This document shows positions 41,396 through 49,555 of a stretch of DNA of 64,000 bases, piece by piece. The DNA comes from 630D-37 sp037478835 (GTDB taxonomy: Bacteria > Chloroflexota > Anaerolineae > Anaerolineales > Villigracilaceae), in NCBI GenBank assembly GCA_037478835.1, contig JBBFLV010000008.1, positions 62,001 through 126,000 on the forward strand, in the 5' to 3' direction. The notes below the pieces were generated by a model. It ran no database searches. It saw only the letters and a list, made by a program, of their open reading frames with translations, and had not been told where the DNA came from. Every line of letters begins with the position of its first letter. The stretch's first letter is position 1. The position numbers and the translations under genes are program-made.

Positions 41396-43733
41396 CTTCC
41401 GCCCGTTCGCGCCGCAAAGTGACCAGGCACGGCGCAGTCGTCGTGATGACCACCCGTTGCCCCTGTGGAAAGACGACCTCGGTCTGATGCTCCTCGCGCC
41501 AGATTTCCAACCCGCGGTATTTCAACCGCACCGGCCAGGGGAAAGGATTGTACCCTTCTAGACGAACGAGCGTGGGAGAATAAATCTCGACTCCTAGCGT
41601 TTTCAGGAATAACGCAAGTGGGAAAAGGCCGAGCAGGTGGGAACGTTCGCCCATCCCCTCGCCGCTTTGGCCATGGTAATACTGGTAGAAGGCGCGTTGT
41701 TTGCGCAAAGTTTGAATCGCAGCGCCCATCAGCCGTTCAACCAGCTGAGCGGCTTCGCGACGCATTCCATAGCGCAGCAACCCTTCACCGATCAACCAGT
41801 TCCAGCACATTTCAATCCGTTGTGCTAGGTGTTCGGCCTCTTTCGCGGGAGGTTGTGCAAAGGTCGCTATGCCGAATGGGCGCTGAAAACGTTGCGGATT
41901 TTGTAATGCCTGTTTGATGAGAGACTCGGCCTGTTGGGGAGTCGGTTGGCCGGCCCAGAGGGGGAGAAGAGTGGAAATATCCTCCACATCGAGATCGGGA
42001 ATGCGAACGATTACCCGATCTCCGGCGCCAATCCCTTCAATGTGAATTTCATCCAGCGAGCGATAAAGCCGTGTTGATGTGACCGTCAACCCGCCACTGC
42101 GCCAGCGCATAGAAGAGACATCGAATCGCTCCATAACCTGGCCGTCTTCCCATAAGGTGAGACGCGGGTGGCATCGTGCCGGTTCACAGAGGACCTCGAT
42201 CACCAAGCGCACAGGGGATTTGAAGCGCTTTCCTACGCGTACCTGCCCATTTCCCCGGTGGCGAAGCAAAACTTTCCCGTTAAAGGGAGTTGGGCTCTCC
42301 CGGTCGAGGTAACGATAACCGGCGCGACGCGGATTCCAGGCGCGTGCTAATAGGGCATGCAATTTCGCCGCTTGGGCCTCAAGCAAGATATACTGTTCTT
42401 TGCGATTTTCCTCCCCAAGCAGCATCTCGAGCAATTCTATCTCTTTGAGTAACATCGCCGACAGTGCAGGAGTATGGACGGCACTGAAATCGATCCCTTG
42501 CGACCAAGGATTCCATAGGTCAAAGAGCAGGTGATCCTCCAAACCGGGTTGCATCTCGTGGGTCCATTGGGGAATCCCATCGCGGTCGATATCTTGGGAG
42601 GGGGAAAACCAGTGCCAGAAAAAGGAGAGCAACTCTTCGATCTCCTGGCTCGAAAGGGAAGTGTAGATCTGTTGGGCCAGCGAGGTCAAAAGCGGCGTGG
42701 CGGTAACGCGCCGAAGGGTTGGCGCAAGAGGGCGAAGGGGAATATGGCCGTTCTCGTCTTGTGTTTGCAGGAAGGACTGTAATAACGAGCGGGCAGTTCC
42801 CGGCAAAATGGAGGCCAGGTAGAGGGCCTCAAGCGGGCTCAATCCTTGCCAGCTAAGTGGAAGATCGCTGCCGTTGTTCTGTGATGCATAGCCATTATCG
42901 CTAGATCTTCGCGCTACGAACGGTGGCGTAGCTTCTCCGAGGATCAATCGTGCCGCCTCTTTCTGGGTCATGGCCAAAACCGCATCCCAGGTTTGTTCAC
43001 CGGTATGGATTTCGATCGTTTGGGATGCATTTAACATCTCAATGCGTGCTTTCTCGGCTTCCCAGGGGCGTGCCGCCAGACGGCGTGCTTGCTCAAAGGA
43101 TTGCTGTGCATCCTCTAAGGCCGCCTGCACCCAGACGATCTGACGTGAACTGCCGGGGAGGAGTGAGAAATCTACTCTTAAGGAGGGGAAGGGGCCTTCG
43201 CCGGGTTCCACTTCTCCGGTCATGAAGATCACCGGTGAAAGATCGTTGGTCCGTCCTACCAACACATTTACCAGATTGGTGCGCCGCACGAGCAAAGGAG
43301 TGCCCTGGAGGGGGATCAGCAACCCGCACGTTTCGACGCGCAGAGGACGTACTCCTTGGCTGCGGTTGAGAAGTGTCAGCCGACCGGCCAGGGCATACGA
43401 TTCGGGTACCCAGTATTCGGCCTGGACCTCGATGCCCTCAAAGGGAGAAAACGTCAAGTGCAAAAAATTGGGATAAAAGGCGCATATGATGGGGGGACGC
43501 GCCATCTCATGCGGGGCAGTGACTACGCGGGTCCCTTCGCGGAAGCGATGGAAGATGCGCATCGATCGCGCCCGCAGCCCGTAGGTGGTAAAAAAACTCA
43601 GAGCCGCCGGTTCGCCTGTCCCCCATTCCATCTCCCAGGTGTGATCGTTGCGCGGATCGATTTTGCTTAAGCGGCCGTCGGCCGAAAAGGTGAGGGCCAA
43701 GGGGTCATTGCTTGTAAGCGACCATTCGGGCAT
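41379..43733 (-). CDS. Large (alpha/alpha)6 glycosidase-like protein
   Basis: A 784-residue cytoplasmic protein without signal peptide. The N-terminal 260 residues look like a beta-sandwich (GLRARSMRIFHRFREGT, FEGIEVQAEYWVPESYALAG). Residues about 275-500 and 620-700 are helical and resemble (alpha/alpha)6-barrel glycosidases of the GH63/GH37 or debranching type, with DIDRDGIPQWTHEMQPG as a likely catalytic-site segment. A beta domain inserted near 505-600 interrupts the barrel. The C-terminus is a further beta domain. It could process alpha-linked oligosaccharides; a specific family cannot be assigned by eye. Confidence 0.65.
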   Translation of the reverse strand: MPEWSLTSNDPLALTFSADGRLSKIDPRNDHTWEMEWGTGEPAALSFFTTYGLRARSMRIFHRFREGTRVVTAPHEMARPPIICAFYPNFLHLTFSPFEGIEVQAEYWVPESYALAGRLTLLNRSQGVRPLRVETCGLLIPLQGTPLLVRRTNLVNVLVGRTNDLSPVIFMTGEVEPGEGPFPSLRVDFSLLPGSSRQIVWVQAALEDAQQSFEQARRLAARPWEAEKARIEMLNASQTIEIHTGEQTWDAVLAMTQKEAARLILGEATPPFVARRSSDNGYASQNNGSDLPLSWQGLSPLEALYLASILPGTARSLLQSFLQTQDENGHIPLRPLAPTLRRVTATPLLTSLAQQIYTSLSSQEIEELLSFFWHWFSPSQDIDRDGIPQWTHEMQPGLEDHLLFDLWNPWSQGIDFSAVHTPALSAMLLKEIELLEMLLGEENRKEQYILLEAQAAKLHALLARAWNPRRAGYRYLDRESPTPFNGKVLLRHRGNGQVRVGKRFKSPVRLVIEVLCEPARCHPRLTLWEDGQVMERFDVSSMRWRSGGLTVTSTRLYRSLDEIHIEGIGAGDRVIVRIPDLDVEDISTLLPLWAGQPTPQQAESLIKQALQNPQRFQRPFGIATFAQPPAKEAEHLAQRIEMCWNWLIGEGLLRYGMRREAAQLVERLMGAAIQTLRKQRAFYQYYHGQSGEGMGERSHLLGLFPLALFLKTLGVEIYSPTLVRLEGYNPFPWPVRLKYRGLEIWREEHQTEVVFPQGQRVVITTTAPCLVTLRRERAEVKPVP

Positions 43734-43860
43734 AGGGTCATTTTACGGGAGGCAGGTGATCTTGACAAGGTTATTGTTGGTCGCGTGGTCAATTTGTCGC
43801 CTAGTCGTGTGGTCGCGTAGTTGCGTGGTTGATGGGTCGGTTGGTGAACACTCGGCTTCA

Positions 43861-43971
43861 CGGTCTACGGTCTACCGTCCACCGTCCACGGTCTATCGTC
43901 CACCATCCATGGTCTACCGTCCACCGTCCATCGCCCACCATCCACGGTCTACCGTCCACCGTCCATCGTCC
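43861..43971. repeat. Heptanucleotide tandem array (about 16 units)
   Basis: The longest array in the window: CGGTCTA CGGTCTA CCGTCCA and so on, strictly 7-bp periodic with consensus near YSGTCYA. It lies between the glycosidase-like gene promoter side and the tRNA-Pro terminator. Confidence 0.92.
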
Positions 43972-43981
43972 TTAAACAAAC

Positions 43982-44005
43982 CAGCCTCCCTTGTACAGGA
44001 GGCTG
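43982..44005 (-). terminator. Terminator of tRNA-Pro
   Basis: On the minus strand CAGCCTCC / GGAGGCTG (8 bp, 8-nt loop) is followed by GTTTGTTTAA, 5 nt beyond the tRNA 3' end. Confidence 0.8.
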
Positions 44006-44009
44006 TCTG

Positions 44010-44084
44010 TCGGGGCGCGCGGATTTGAACCGCGGACCTCACGGACCCGAACCGTGCGCTCTAGCCGGGCTGAGCCACGCCCCG
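44010..44084 (-). tRNA. tRNA-Pro (anticodon CGG)
   Basis: A 75-nt cloverleaf: acceptor CGGGGCG/CGCCCCG with the C1-G72 pair and A73 typical of bacterial tRNA-Pro. D arm is GCTC/GAGC, anticodon stem CACGG/CCGTG with loop TTCGGGT (anticodon CGG, reading CCG), and T arm CGCGG-TTCAAAT-CCGCG. The 3' CCA is not encoded. It has a consensus promoter upstream and a terminator downstream. Confidence 0.96.
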
Positions 44085-44096
44085 TAAGGTAGCGCC

Positions 44097-44125
44097 ATTA
44101 TAACGCTTCCTTTGCGTTTTGGCAA
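44097..44125 (-). promoter_or_regulatory. Promoter of tRNA-Pro
   Basis: On the minus strand TTGCCA (44120-44125), 17 nt, TATAAT (44097-44102); the -10 ends 12 nt before the first tRNA base. Confidence 0.85.
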
Positions 44126-44224
44126 GGAATCCTTTGGTGACTAAATTGTGATCGAGCTAGGTCTTTTCAACGTGCTCTACGTGTCCACAAAAGTATAGTT
44201 GTTTGATTCCTTGTTGTTCTTTCC

Positions 44225-44253
44225 TTGACAGATTTCCACTTCCGGCATAGAAT
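44225..44253 (+). promoter_or_regulatory. Promoter of the aspS-gatCAB operon
   Basis: TTGACA (44225-44230), exactly 17 nt, TAGAAT (44248-44253): near-perfect sigma-70-type promoter. The predicted start (44259-44260) coincides with the ATG of the leader peptide. Confidence 0.85.
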
Positions 44254-44259
44254 TTTATC

Positions 44260-44349
44260 ATGCTCACCCTACGCTTTGCCAATTGCAATAATAATGATCG
44301 TAATAACGATCGCCTGGCACAGGCGTTGGGCGGAGCGTTGCCTGAGTGA
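44260..44349 (+). CDS. Asn/Asp-rich leader peptide of the aspS-gatCAB attenuator
   Basis: A 29-codon reading frame starting MLTLRFANCNNNDRNNDR and ending GGALPE, stop TGA. Residues 8-17 hold six Asn (five AAT, one AAC) and two Asp codons, an extreme bias for a control-codon run. There is no ribosome site; the ATG sits 6 nt after the -10 element, so translation should start at the 5' end of the mRNA. The run of control codons ends just before the first arm of the pause hairpin. Its role is to let the ribosome stall when Asn- or Asp-tRNA is short. No homolog search could be run. Confidence 0.8.
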   Translation: MLTLRFANCNNNDRNNDRLAQALGGALPE

Positions 44350-44413
44350 GTCATACTTCTGCACCTCCTATTTGACCGCCCGACGCCACAAACGCCGGGC
44401 GGTCTTCCTTTTT
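44311..44413 (+). promoter_or_regulatory. Transcription attenuator (pause hairpin, antiterminator, terminator)
   Basis: Region 1:2 is CGCCTG/CAGGCG (44311-44316 with 44320-44325). Region 2:3 pairs GGCGTTGGGCGG (44322-44333) with CCGCCCGACGCC (44376-44387), 12 bp with one G-U. Region 3:4 pairs GACCGCCCG (44374-44382) with CGGGCGGTC (44396-44404), followed by TTCCTTTTT. A ribosome stalled on the Asn/Asp codons would cover region 1, free region 2 to pair with region 3 and prevent the terminator. Confidence 0.82.
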
Positions 44414-44420
44414 CCTACAT

Positions 44421-44504
44421 CTATCCACTCTACGATCCAATGTCCACTGGCTACCGTCTATCGTTCACCATCTACCGTCCACGGTCCACCGTCTATCGTC
44501 CACT
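44421..44504. repeat. Heptanucleotide tandem array (12 units) between attenuator and aspS
   Basis: Strict 7-bp periodicity (GTCTATC GTTCACC ATCTACC GTCCACG GTCCACC and so on), ending just before the GGAGG ribosome site of aspS. It is transcribed as part of the aspS leader. Confidence 0.85.
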
Positions 44505-44516
44505 CCTGGAGGTCCT

Positions 44517-46292
44517 ATGTACAAAACACATACCTGTGGCGAAATCGATGAGCGATTGCTCGGCCAAAAAGTGACCCTGGCCGGCTGGGTCGATCGCATT
44601 CGGCATCACGGCGGCATGATCTTCCTGGATTTGCGCGATCGCTTTGGCCGTGTGCAGGTGGTTGCCGATGCCGAGCGCACACCGCAATCGTTTGCCTTGC
44701 TGAACGAGGTCCGGCCGGAATGGGTGCTCCAGATCGAAGGGCGCATCGAGCGCCGACCGGCCGGGACGGAAAACCCGGCGCTCCTCAGCGGTCAGGTGGA
44801 GCTCCTGGCCGAAACCGTGCGCGTGCTCAATTCTGCGCTCCCTTTGCCCTTCCCCCTCGAAGAGCGCAACGGCAAGACGGTGGATGAGAATTTTCGCCTG
44901 AAGTATCGCTACCTCGACCTGCGACGGGCGCGCCTGCAGCGCAACCTGGAACTCCGGCATCGCGTGGTGCTCTTCATCCGCAATTACCTTTCCGAGCGCG
45001 GCTTTCTGGAAATCGAAACCCCCATTCTCTTCAAAGCCACACCGGAAGGCGCGCGGGATTACCTCGTCCCCTCGCGTCTCTATCCCGGCCAGTTTTATGC
45101 CTTGCCCCAGTCGCCACAGCAGCTGAAGCAATTGCTCATGGTGGCCGGCATCGAGCGCTATTTTCAGATTGCCCGCTGCTTTCGCGATGAGGATCAACGT
45201 GGCGATCGCCAGCCGGAATTCACCCAGCTCGATCTAGAGATGGCATTCGTAGAACGAGATGATATACTCGAAACCGTGGAGAACCTGTTCACCGCGCTGA
45301 TCGCCGCCCTCGCGCCCCATAAGCGCCTGCTCCGCTCCCCCTGGCCGCGTCTTTCCTATTACGAGGCGCTCTTGCGCTACGGCAGCGATAAGCCCGATCT
45401 GCGCTTTGGCCTGGAGATCGGCGAAGCCACCGATTGTTTCCATGAGGACCTTTCGATCTTTCGTGTAGCCACTAAAAATAGCAAGAATAGTGGATCTGTT
45501 CGTTACCTCGTCATTCCGCAGGCCGCCGAATGGCCGCGCTCCCGCAAGCAAGCGCTCGAAGCGCTGATCGCCGAGCAAGGACAACCGGCGCTGACGCTCC
45601 TCCGCGCCGCCGAGGGGTGGGAAGGAAGCCCCGAACCGCTCCCGCAGGCGCTCTCCGAGTGCCTGATCGAACGCACCGCCGCCCAACCGGGTGACCTGTG
45701 CCTGCTCATGGCCGGCGAAGCGCTTGCCATCAGCAAAGCCCTGGGCAACGTGCGGCTCTGGCTGCGGGATACGTTGAACCTGGCGCCACCAGATCTGCTG
45801 GCCTTCGCCTGGATCGTCGATTTTCCCATGTTTGAATGGAACGAAGAGGAAAAGCGCTGGGAAGCGGCGCATCACCCCTTCACCCGGCCGCGCCTGGAAG
45901 AACCCGATCAGCTCGAGCGCGATCCGGCAAGCGTGCTTTCGGAGGCCTATGATATGGTCTGCAATGGCTATGAGCTGGCCTCCGGCTCGATCCGCATTCA
46001 CGAAAGCGATCTGCAGCATCGCGTCTTCCGCGTGCTCGGCCTGAGCGAAGAGGAAATCCGACGCAAATTCGGCCACATGCTGGAGGCCTTCCAATTCGGA
46101 GCGCCACCGCATGGTGGCATCGCCCCCGGCATCGATCGCTTGGTGATGCTCCTGGCCGATGAACCGAACATTCGCGAAGTGATCGCCTTCCCCAAAAATC
46201 AGGCCGCCCGCGACCTGATGGCCGATGCCCCCTCTCCGGTCGAGGCGCGCCAGCTGCGCGAATTGCACTTGAAGATCGAATTGGAGGAATGA
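44517..46292 (+). CDS. aspS: Aspartyl-tRNA synthetase, probably non-discriminating
   Basis: A 591-residue class IIb synthetase of bacterial type: N-terminal OB anticodon-binding domain, catalytic core with motif 2 FRDEDQRGDRQPEFTQLD, the inserted GAD domain and motif 3 GGIAPGIDRLVML. In the OB domain, RIRHHGGMIF has His at position 31; Pseudomonas-type non-discriminating AspRS has His there, while discriminating enzymes have Leu. Together with gatCAB directly downstream this implies Asp-tRNA(Asn) is made and amidated. GGAGG lies 5 nt before the ATG. A leader-peptide attenuator precedes it. Confidence 0.96.
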   Translation: MYKTHTCGEIDERLLGQKVTLAGWVDRIRHHGGMIFLDLRDRFGRVQVVADAERTPQSFALLNEVRPEWVLQIEGRIERRPAGTENPALLSGQVELLAETVRVLNSALPLPFPLEERNGKTVDENFRLKYRYLDLRRARLQRNLELRHRVVLFIRNYLSERGFLEIETPILFKATPEGARDYLVPSRLYPGQFYALPQSPQQLKQLLMVAGIERYFQIARCFRDEDQRGDRQPEFTQLDLEMAFVERDDILETVENLFTALIAALAPHKRLLRSPWPRLSYYEALLRYGSDKPDLRFGLEIGEATDCFHEDLSIFRVATKNSKNSGSVRYLVIPQAAEWPRSRKQALEALIAEQGQPALTLLRAAEGWEGSPEPLPQALSECLIERTAAQPGDLCLLMAGEALAISKALGNVRLWLRDTLNLAPPDLLAFAWIVDFPMFEWNEEEKRWEAAHHPFTRPRLEEPDQLERDPASVLSEAYDMVCNGYELASGSIRIHESDLQHRVFRVLGLSEEEIRRKFGHMLEAFQFGAPPHGGIAPGIDRLVMLLADEPNIREVIAFPKNQAARDLMADAPSPVEARQLRELHLKIELEE

Positions 46293-46307
46293 GCATAGGA
46301 GGCAGAG

Positions 46308-46613
46308 ATGTCCGAAAAAGGTCCGCTTTTGACCCCCGAACTGGTGCAGCACATCGCTTCGTTGGTGCAGATTGGGCTGAGCGAAGCCGAGGCCGAGGCC
46401 TTCGTCCCCCAGTTGAACGCCATCCTGGAATACTTCAACTTGCTCCAGGAAGTGGATACCGCCCAGGTCCCGCCGGCTTTTTTGCTTTCCGGCCTGCGCA
46501 ATGTCTTCCGTCCTGATCGGCCCGAACCCGGCCTCACGACCCAGGCCTTTTTGAGCAACGTCCCTCATCCGCAGGGGGCATACGTCTGTGTGCCGATCGT
46601 ATTGGAGGAATAG
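46308..46613 (+). CDS. gatC: Asp/Glu-tRNA amidotransferase subunit C
   Basis: A 101-residue small subunit that wraps around and stabilises GatA. The pattern is typical: LTPELVQHIASLVQIGLSEA, FVPQLNAILEYFNLLQEVDT and VFRPDRPEPGL, ending in VPIVLEE. It lies 15 nt after aspS and abuts gatA. Confidence 0.95.
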   Translation: MSEKGPLLTPELVQHIASLVQIGLSEAEAEAFVPQLNAILEYFNLLQEVDTAQVPPAFLLSGLRNVFRPDRPEPGLTTQAFLSNVPHPQGAYVCVPIVLEE

Positions 46614-48071
46614 ATGGACCTGCCCTACCTGAGCATTTCCCAGGCCCAAGCGCTGCTGCGCCGTCGGCAGATCAGCAGCCTCGAGCTCACGCAAGCGGTT
46701 CTGGACCGGATTCATCGCCTGGATCCCGTGCTTCGTGCCTGGCTGACGGTGGATGAGGAGGCCGCCCTGGAGCAGGCGCGCCGCGCCGATGAGCGGCTCG
46801 CACGTGGCGAAAACATCACCCCGCTTACCGGCATCCCCTTCGGTGTCAAGGATTCGATCGTCACCCAGGGAATGCGCACCACCTGTGCTTCGCGCATCCT
46901 GGAAAATTACATCCCGCCCTATCAGGCTACGGCTGTTGAGCGTTTGCTGGAGGCCGGCGCAGTCCTGATCGGCAAACACAACCTGGACGAATTCAGCATG
47001 GGCTCCTCCACTGAGAACTCTGCCTTCTTCCCCACCCGCAACCCATGGGACCTGCAGCGGGTGCCCGGCGGGTCGAGCGGTGGTTCGGCCGCGGCCGTGG
47101 CGGCCGGGCAGTGCTTCTTTGCTCTGGGGGGCGATACCGGCGGCTCCATCCGTCTCCCGGCGGCGTTTTGCAACGTCGTCGGCCTCAAACCCACCTATGG
47201 ACGTGTCTCACGCTACGGTCTGATCGCCCTAGCTTCCTCCTTCGATACGATCGGCCCGCTAACGCGCACCGTGGAGGATGCCGCGCTCGTCCTGCAGATC
47301 ATCGCCGGCCCCGATGACCGCGATAGCACTGCCCTCCCCGATCCGGTGCCGGATTATCGCGCCGATTTAGAACGGCCGGTCAAAGGCCTACGCTTGGGGT
47401 TGCCGCGGGAGTACTTCGTCTCCGGCATGGATGCGGGCGTGCAGGCCGCGCTACAGGAGGCCATCCGCCGCTTCGAGGAACTAGGCCTGGAAGTGTGCGA
47501 AGTTTCCTTGCCGCATACGCCCTATGCGCTGGCCGTGTATTACCTGATCCTGTTCGCCGAGGCCAGCGCTAACCTGGCGCGTTTCGATGGCGTCCGCTTT
47601 GGCGCCGCCGCGGAAGGAGCGCAAACTATCGCAGACCTTTATCTTCAGACGCGTCAAAAAGGCTTCGGCGCGGAAGTCAAGCGGCGCATCCTGCTCGGCG
47701 CCTTCACGCTTTCGGCCGGCTATTACGATGCCTATTACCTGAAAGCGCAGCGCGTGCGCACACTGTTACGGCAGGATTTCGAGCGCGCCTTTGAGCAATG
47801 CGATCTGCTCCTCACCCCGGTCAGCCCCAGCGTCGCCTTTCGCCTGGGTGAAAAGATCGCCGATCCCCTGGCGATGTACCTTTCGGATATCTACCTGGTC
47901 GCCGTCAACCCGGCCGGTGTCCCGGCGCTGGCCTTGCCCTGTGGTTTTTCGGATGGTCTGCCGGTGGGCATGCAGCTCATCGCCCGTCATGGCGCAGAGA
48001 GCTTGCTCTTCCAGGTAGGGCATGCCTATCAGCAAGTCACCGATTGGCATCGCAGGCATCCGCTGCAATGA
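46614..48071 (+). CDS. gatA: Asp/Glu-tRNA amidotransferase subunit A
   Basis: A 485-residue amidase that releases ammonia from glutamine for GatB. The amidase signature is present: the catalytic Lys in GIPFGVKDSIVTQG and the two serines in GGSSGGSAAAVAAG and GGDTGGSIRLPAAFC (Ser-cisSer-Lys triad). Length is typical. It starts one base after the gatC stop and runs into gatB with 11 nt between. Confidence 0.97.
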   Translation: MDLPYLSISQAQALLRRRQISSLELTQAVLDRIHRLDPVLRAWLTVDEEAALEQARRADERLARGENITPLTGIPFGVKDSIVTQGMRTTCASRILENYIPPYQATAVERLLEAGAVLIGKHNLDEFSMGSSTENSAFFPTRNPWDLQRVPGGSSGGSAAAVAAGQCFFALGGDTGGSIRLPAAFCNVVGLKPTYGRVSRYGLIALASSFDTIGPLTRTVEDAALVLQIIAGPDDRDSTALPDPVPDYRADLERPVKGLRLGLPREYFVSGMDAGVQAALQEAIRRFEELGLEVCEVSLPHTPYALAVYYLILFAEASANLARFDGVRFGAAAEGAQTIADLYLQTRQKGFGAEVKRRILLGAFTLSAGYYDAYYLKAQRVRTLLRQDFERAFEQCDLLLTPVSPSVAFRLGEKIADPLAMYLSDIYLVAVNPAGVPALALPCGFSDGLPVGMQLIARHGAESLLFQVGHAYQQVTDWHRRHPLQ

Positions 48072-48082
48072 GGAGGGGAGGG

Positions 48083-49540
48083 ATGAAATACGAAGCCGTG
48101 ATTGGCCTGGAAATTCACGCCGAATTGCAGACGCAATCCAAGATGTTCTGCCGCTGTTCGGCCGATTATGCCCATGCCGAAGCGCCGAACACCCTGATCT
48201 GCCCGATCTGTACCGCTCAGCCGGGTACGCTTCCGCTGGTCAACCGCCGCGCCGTCGAGCAAGGAATTCAGGTTGCTCTGGCGCTGAATTGCACCATCCC
48301 GCCGCTCAACGTCTTTGCCCGCAAGAATTATTACTATCCCGATCTGCCTAAGGGCTACCAGATTTCACAATACGAAATACCGCTGGCGGTGAACGGTTGG
48401 GTGGAAGTGACGGTTGGGAAGGAGGCCCGGCCGAAACGCATTCGCGTGCGCCGGGTGCACCTGGAAGAGGATACGGCCAAATCGTTCCACCAGGGCACGC
48501 TCACCCTGATCGATTTCAACCGAGCCGGCGTGCCGTTGCTGGAGATCGTCTCCGAACCGGATATGCACACGGTGGACGAGGTGTTGGCCTATGCCATGCA
48601 CGTGCGCAACGTCCTGCGCTACTTGGGCGTGAATTCCGGCGATATGCAAAAGGGTGTGCTCCGCTTCGAGGCGAATATCTCCGTCCGTCCGGAAGGGAGC
48701 ACCGAGCTGCGCACCCGCACCGAGATCAAGAACTTGAATAGCTTCCGGGCCCTGGCGCGCGCCACTGCCTATGAGATCCGCCGTCAAATCGCTCTCTACG
48801 AGGCCGGCGGACAGGTGGTGCAGGAAACGCTCGGCTGGGATGAGGCCCGCGAGGTGACCGTCTCCCAGCGCAGCAAAGAACATGCTCACGATTATCGCTA
48901 TTTTCCGGAACCCGACCTGCCGCCGTTGGAGATCGCCCCGGCCTGGGTGGAGACGATCCGCGCCGCCTTGCCCGAGCTCCCCGAAGCGCGCTTACAACGT
49001 TTTGTGGAATCCTATGACCTGCCCTTGACCGATGCGCGCACGCTGGTCGCGGAAAAATCCCTGGCGGATTACTTCGAGGCCGTCTTGGAGCACACCCAAG
49101 CTTCGGCGCGCGAGGTGGCGAACTGGATGGTGGGCGAGTTCCTGCGTCACCTGAATGAGCGTCAGCTCGAGGTCGAGGCAGTGCCGTTTGCCCCGCAGGC
49201 GCTGGCGCAGCTGCTGGAGATGGTCGCTCGGCGCACGATCACCGCCACCACGGCGAAAGAAGTGCTGCGTGAGATGTTTGAAAGCGGCGGCATGCCCCAG
49301 GAAATTGTCCAAGCGCGCGGCCTGGCGCTGATCGCCGATGAAGCGACCTTGCAGGCGGTGATCGATCAGGTGCTGGATGAAAATCGGGAAGTGGTAGATT
49401 CCTACCTGAAGGGCAAAGAGAGCGTCTTCCAGTGGCTCATGGGGCAGGTTGCCCGTGCCACGCGCGGCAAAGCCGATCCGCAGCTGGCGCGTCGGTTGCT
49501 TCAGGCGCGATTGGATGCGCTTCGCCATGAGAGATTGTGA
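48083..49540 (+). CDS. gatB: Asp/Glu-tRNA amidotransferase subunit B
   Basis: A 485-residue subunit that binds the mischarged tRNA, phosphorylates the Asp or Glu side chain and amidates it. It has the N-terminal YEAVIGLEIHAELQT, a zinc site with CRCSADY and LICPICTAQPG, the YYYPDLPKGYQISQYE block, and the C-terminal YqeY-like tail domain. The ATG at 48083 has GGAGGGG upstream; an earlier in-frame ATG at 48044 lies inside gatA and is not favoured. Confidence 0.97.
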   Translation: MKYEAVIGLEIHAELQTQSKMFCRCSADYAHAEAPNTLICPICTAQPGTLPLVNRRAVEQGIQVALALNCTIPPLNVFARKNYYYPDLPKGYQISQYEIPLAVNGWVEVTVGKEARPKRIRVRRVHLEEDTAKSFHQGTLTLIDFNRAGVPLLEIVSEPDMHTVDEVLAYAMHVRNVLRYLGVNSGDMQKGVLRFEANISVRPEGSTELRTRTEIKNLNSFRALARATAYEIRRQIALYEAGGQVVQETLGWDEAREVTVSQRSKEHAHDYRYFPEPDLPPLEIAPAWVETIRAALPELPEARLQRFVESYDLPLTDARTLVAEKSLADYFEAVLEHTQASAREVANWMVGEFLRHLNERQLEVEAVPFAPQALAQLLEMVARRTITATTAKEVLREMFESGGMPQEIVQARGLALIADEATLQAVIDQVLDENREVVDSYLKGKESVFQWLMGQVARATRGKADPQLARRLLQARLDALRHERL

Positions 49541-49555
49541 TAAAATCCCCTTCCG

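Noticed and set aside
43861..43971. CRISPR-like array
   Set aside because: Units are 7 bp without spacers; periodicity is a simple tandem repeat and there are no cas genes.
44085..44516. T-box riboswitch upstream of aspS
   Set aside because: No T-box consensus (TGGNACCGCG) or Stem I motifs; the structure is fully explained by a leader-peptide attenuator.
45234..46979. 581-codon open frame antisense to aspS, gatC and gatA
   Set aside because: It spans three clearly conserved genes on the other strand, has no ribosome site or recognisable motif, and is explained by GC-rich third positions.
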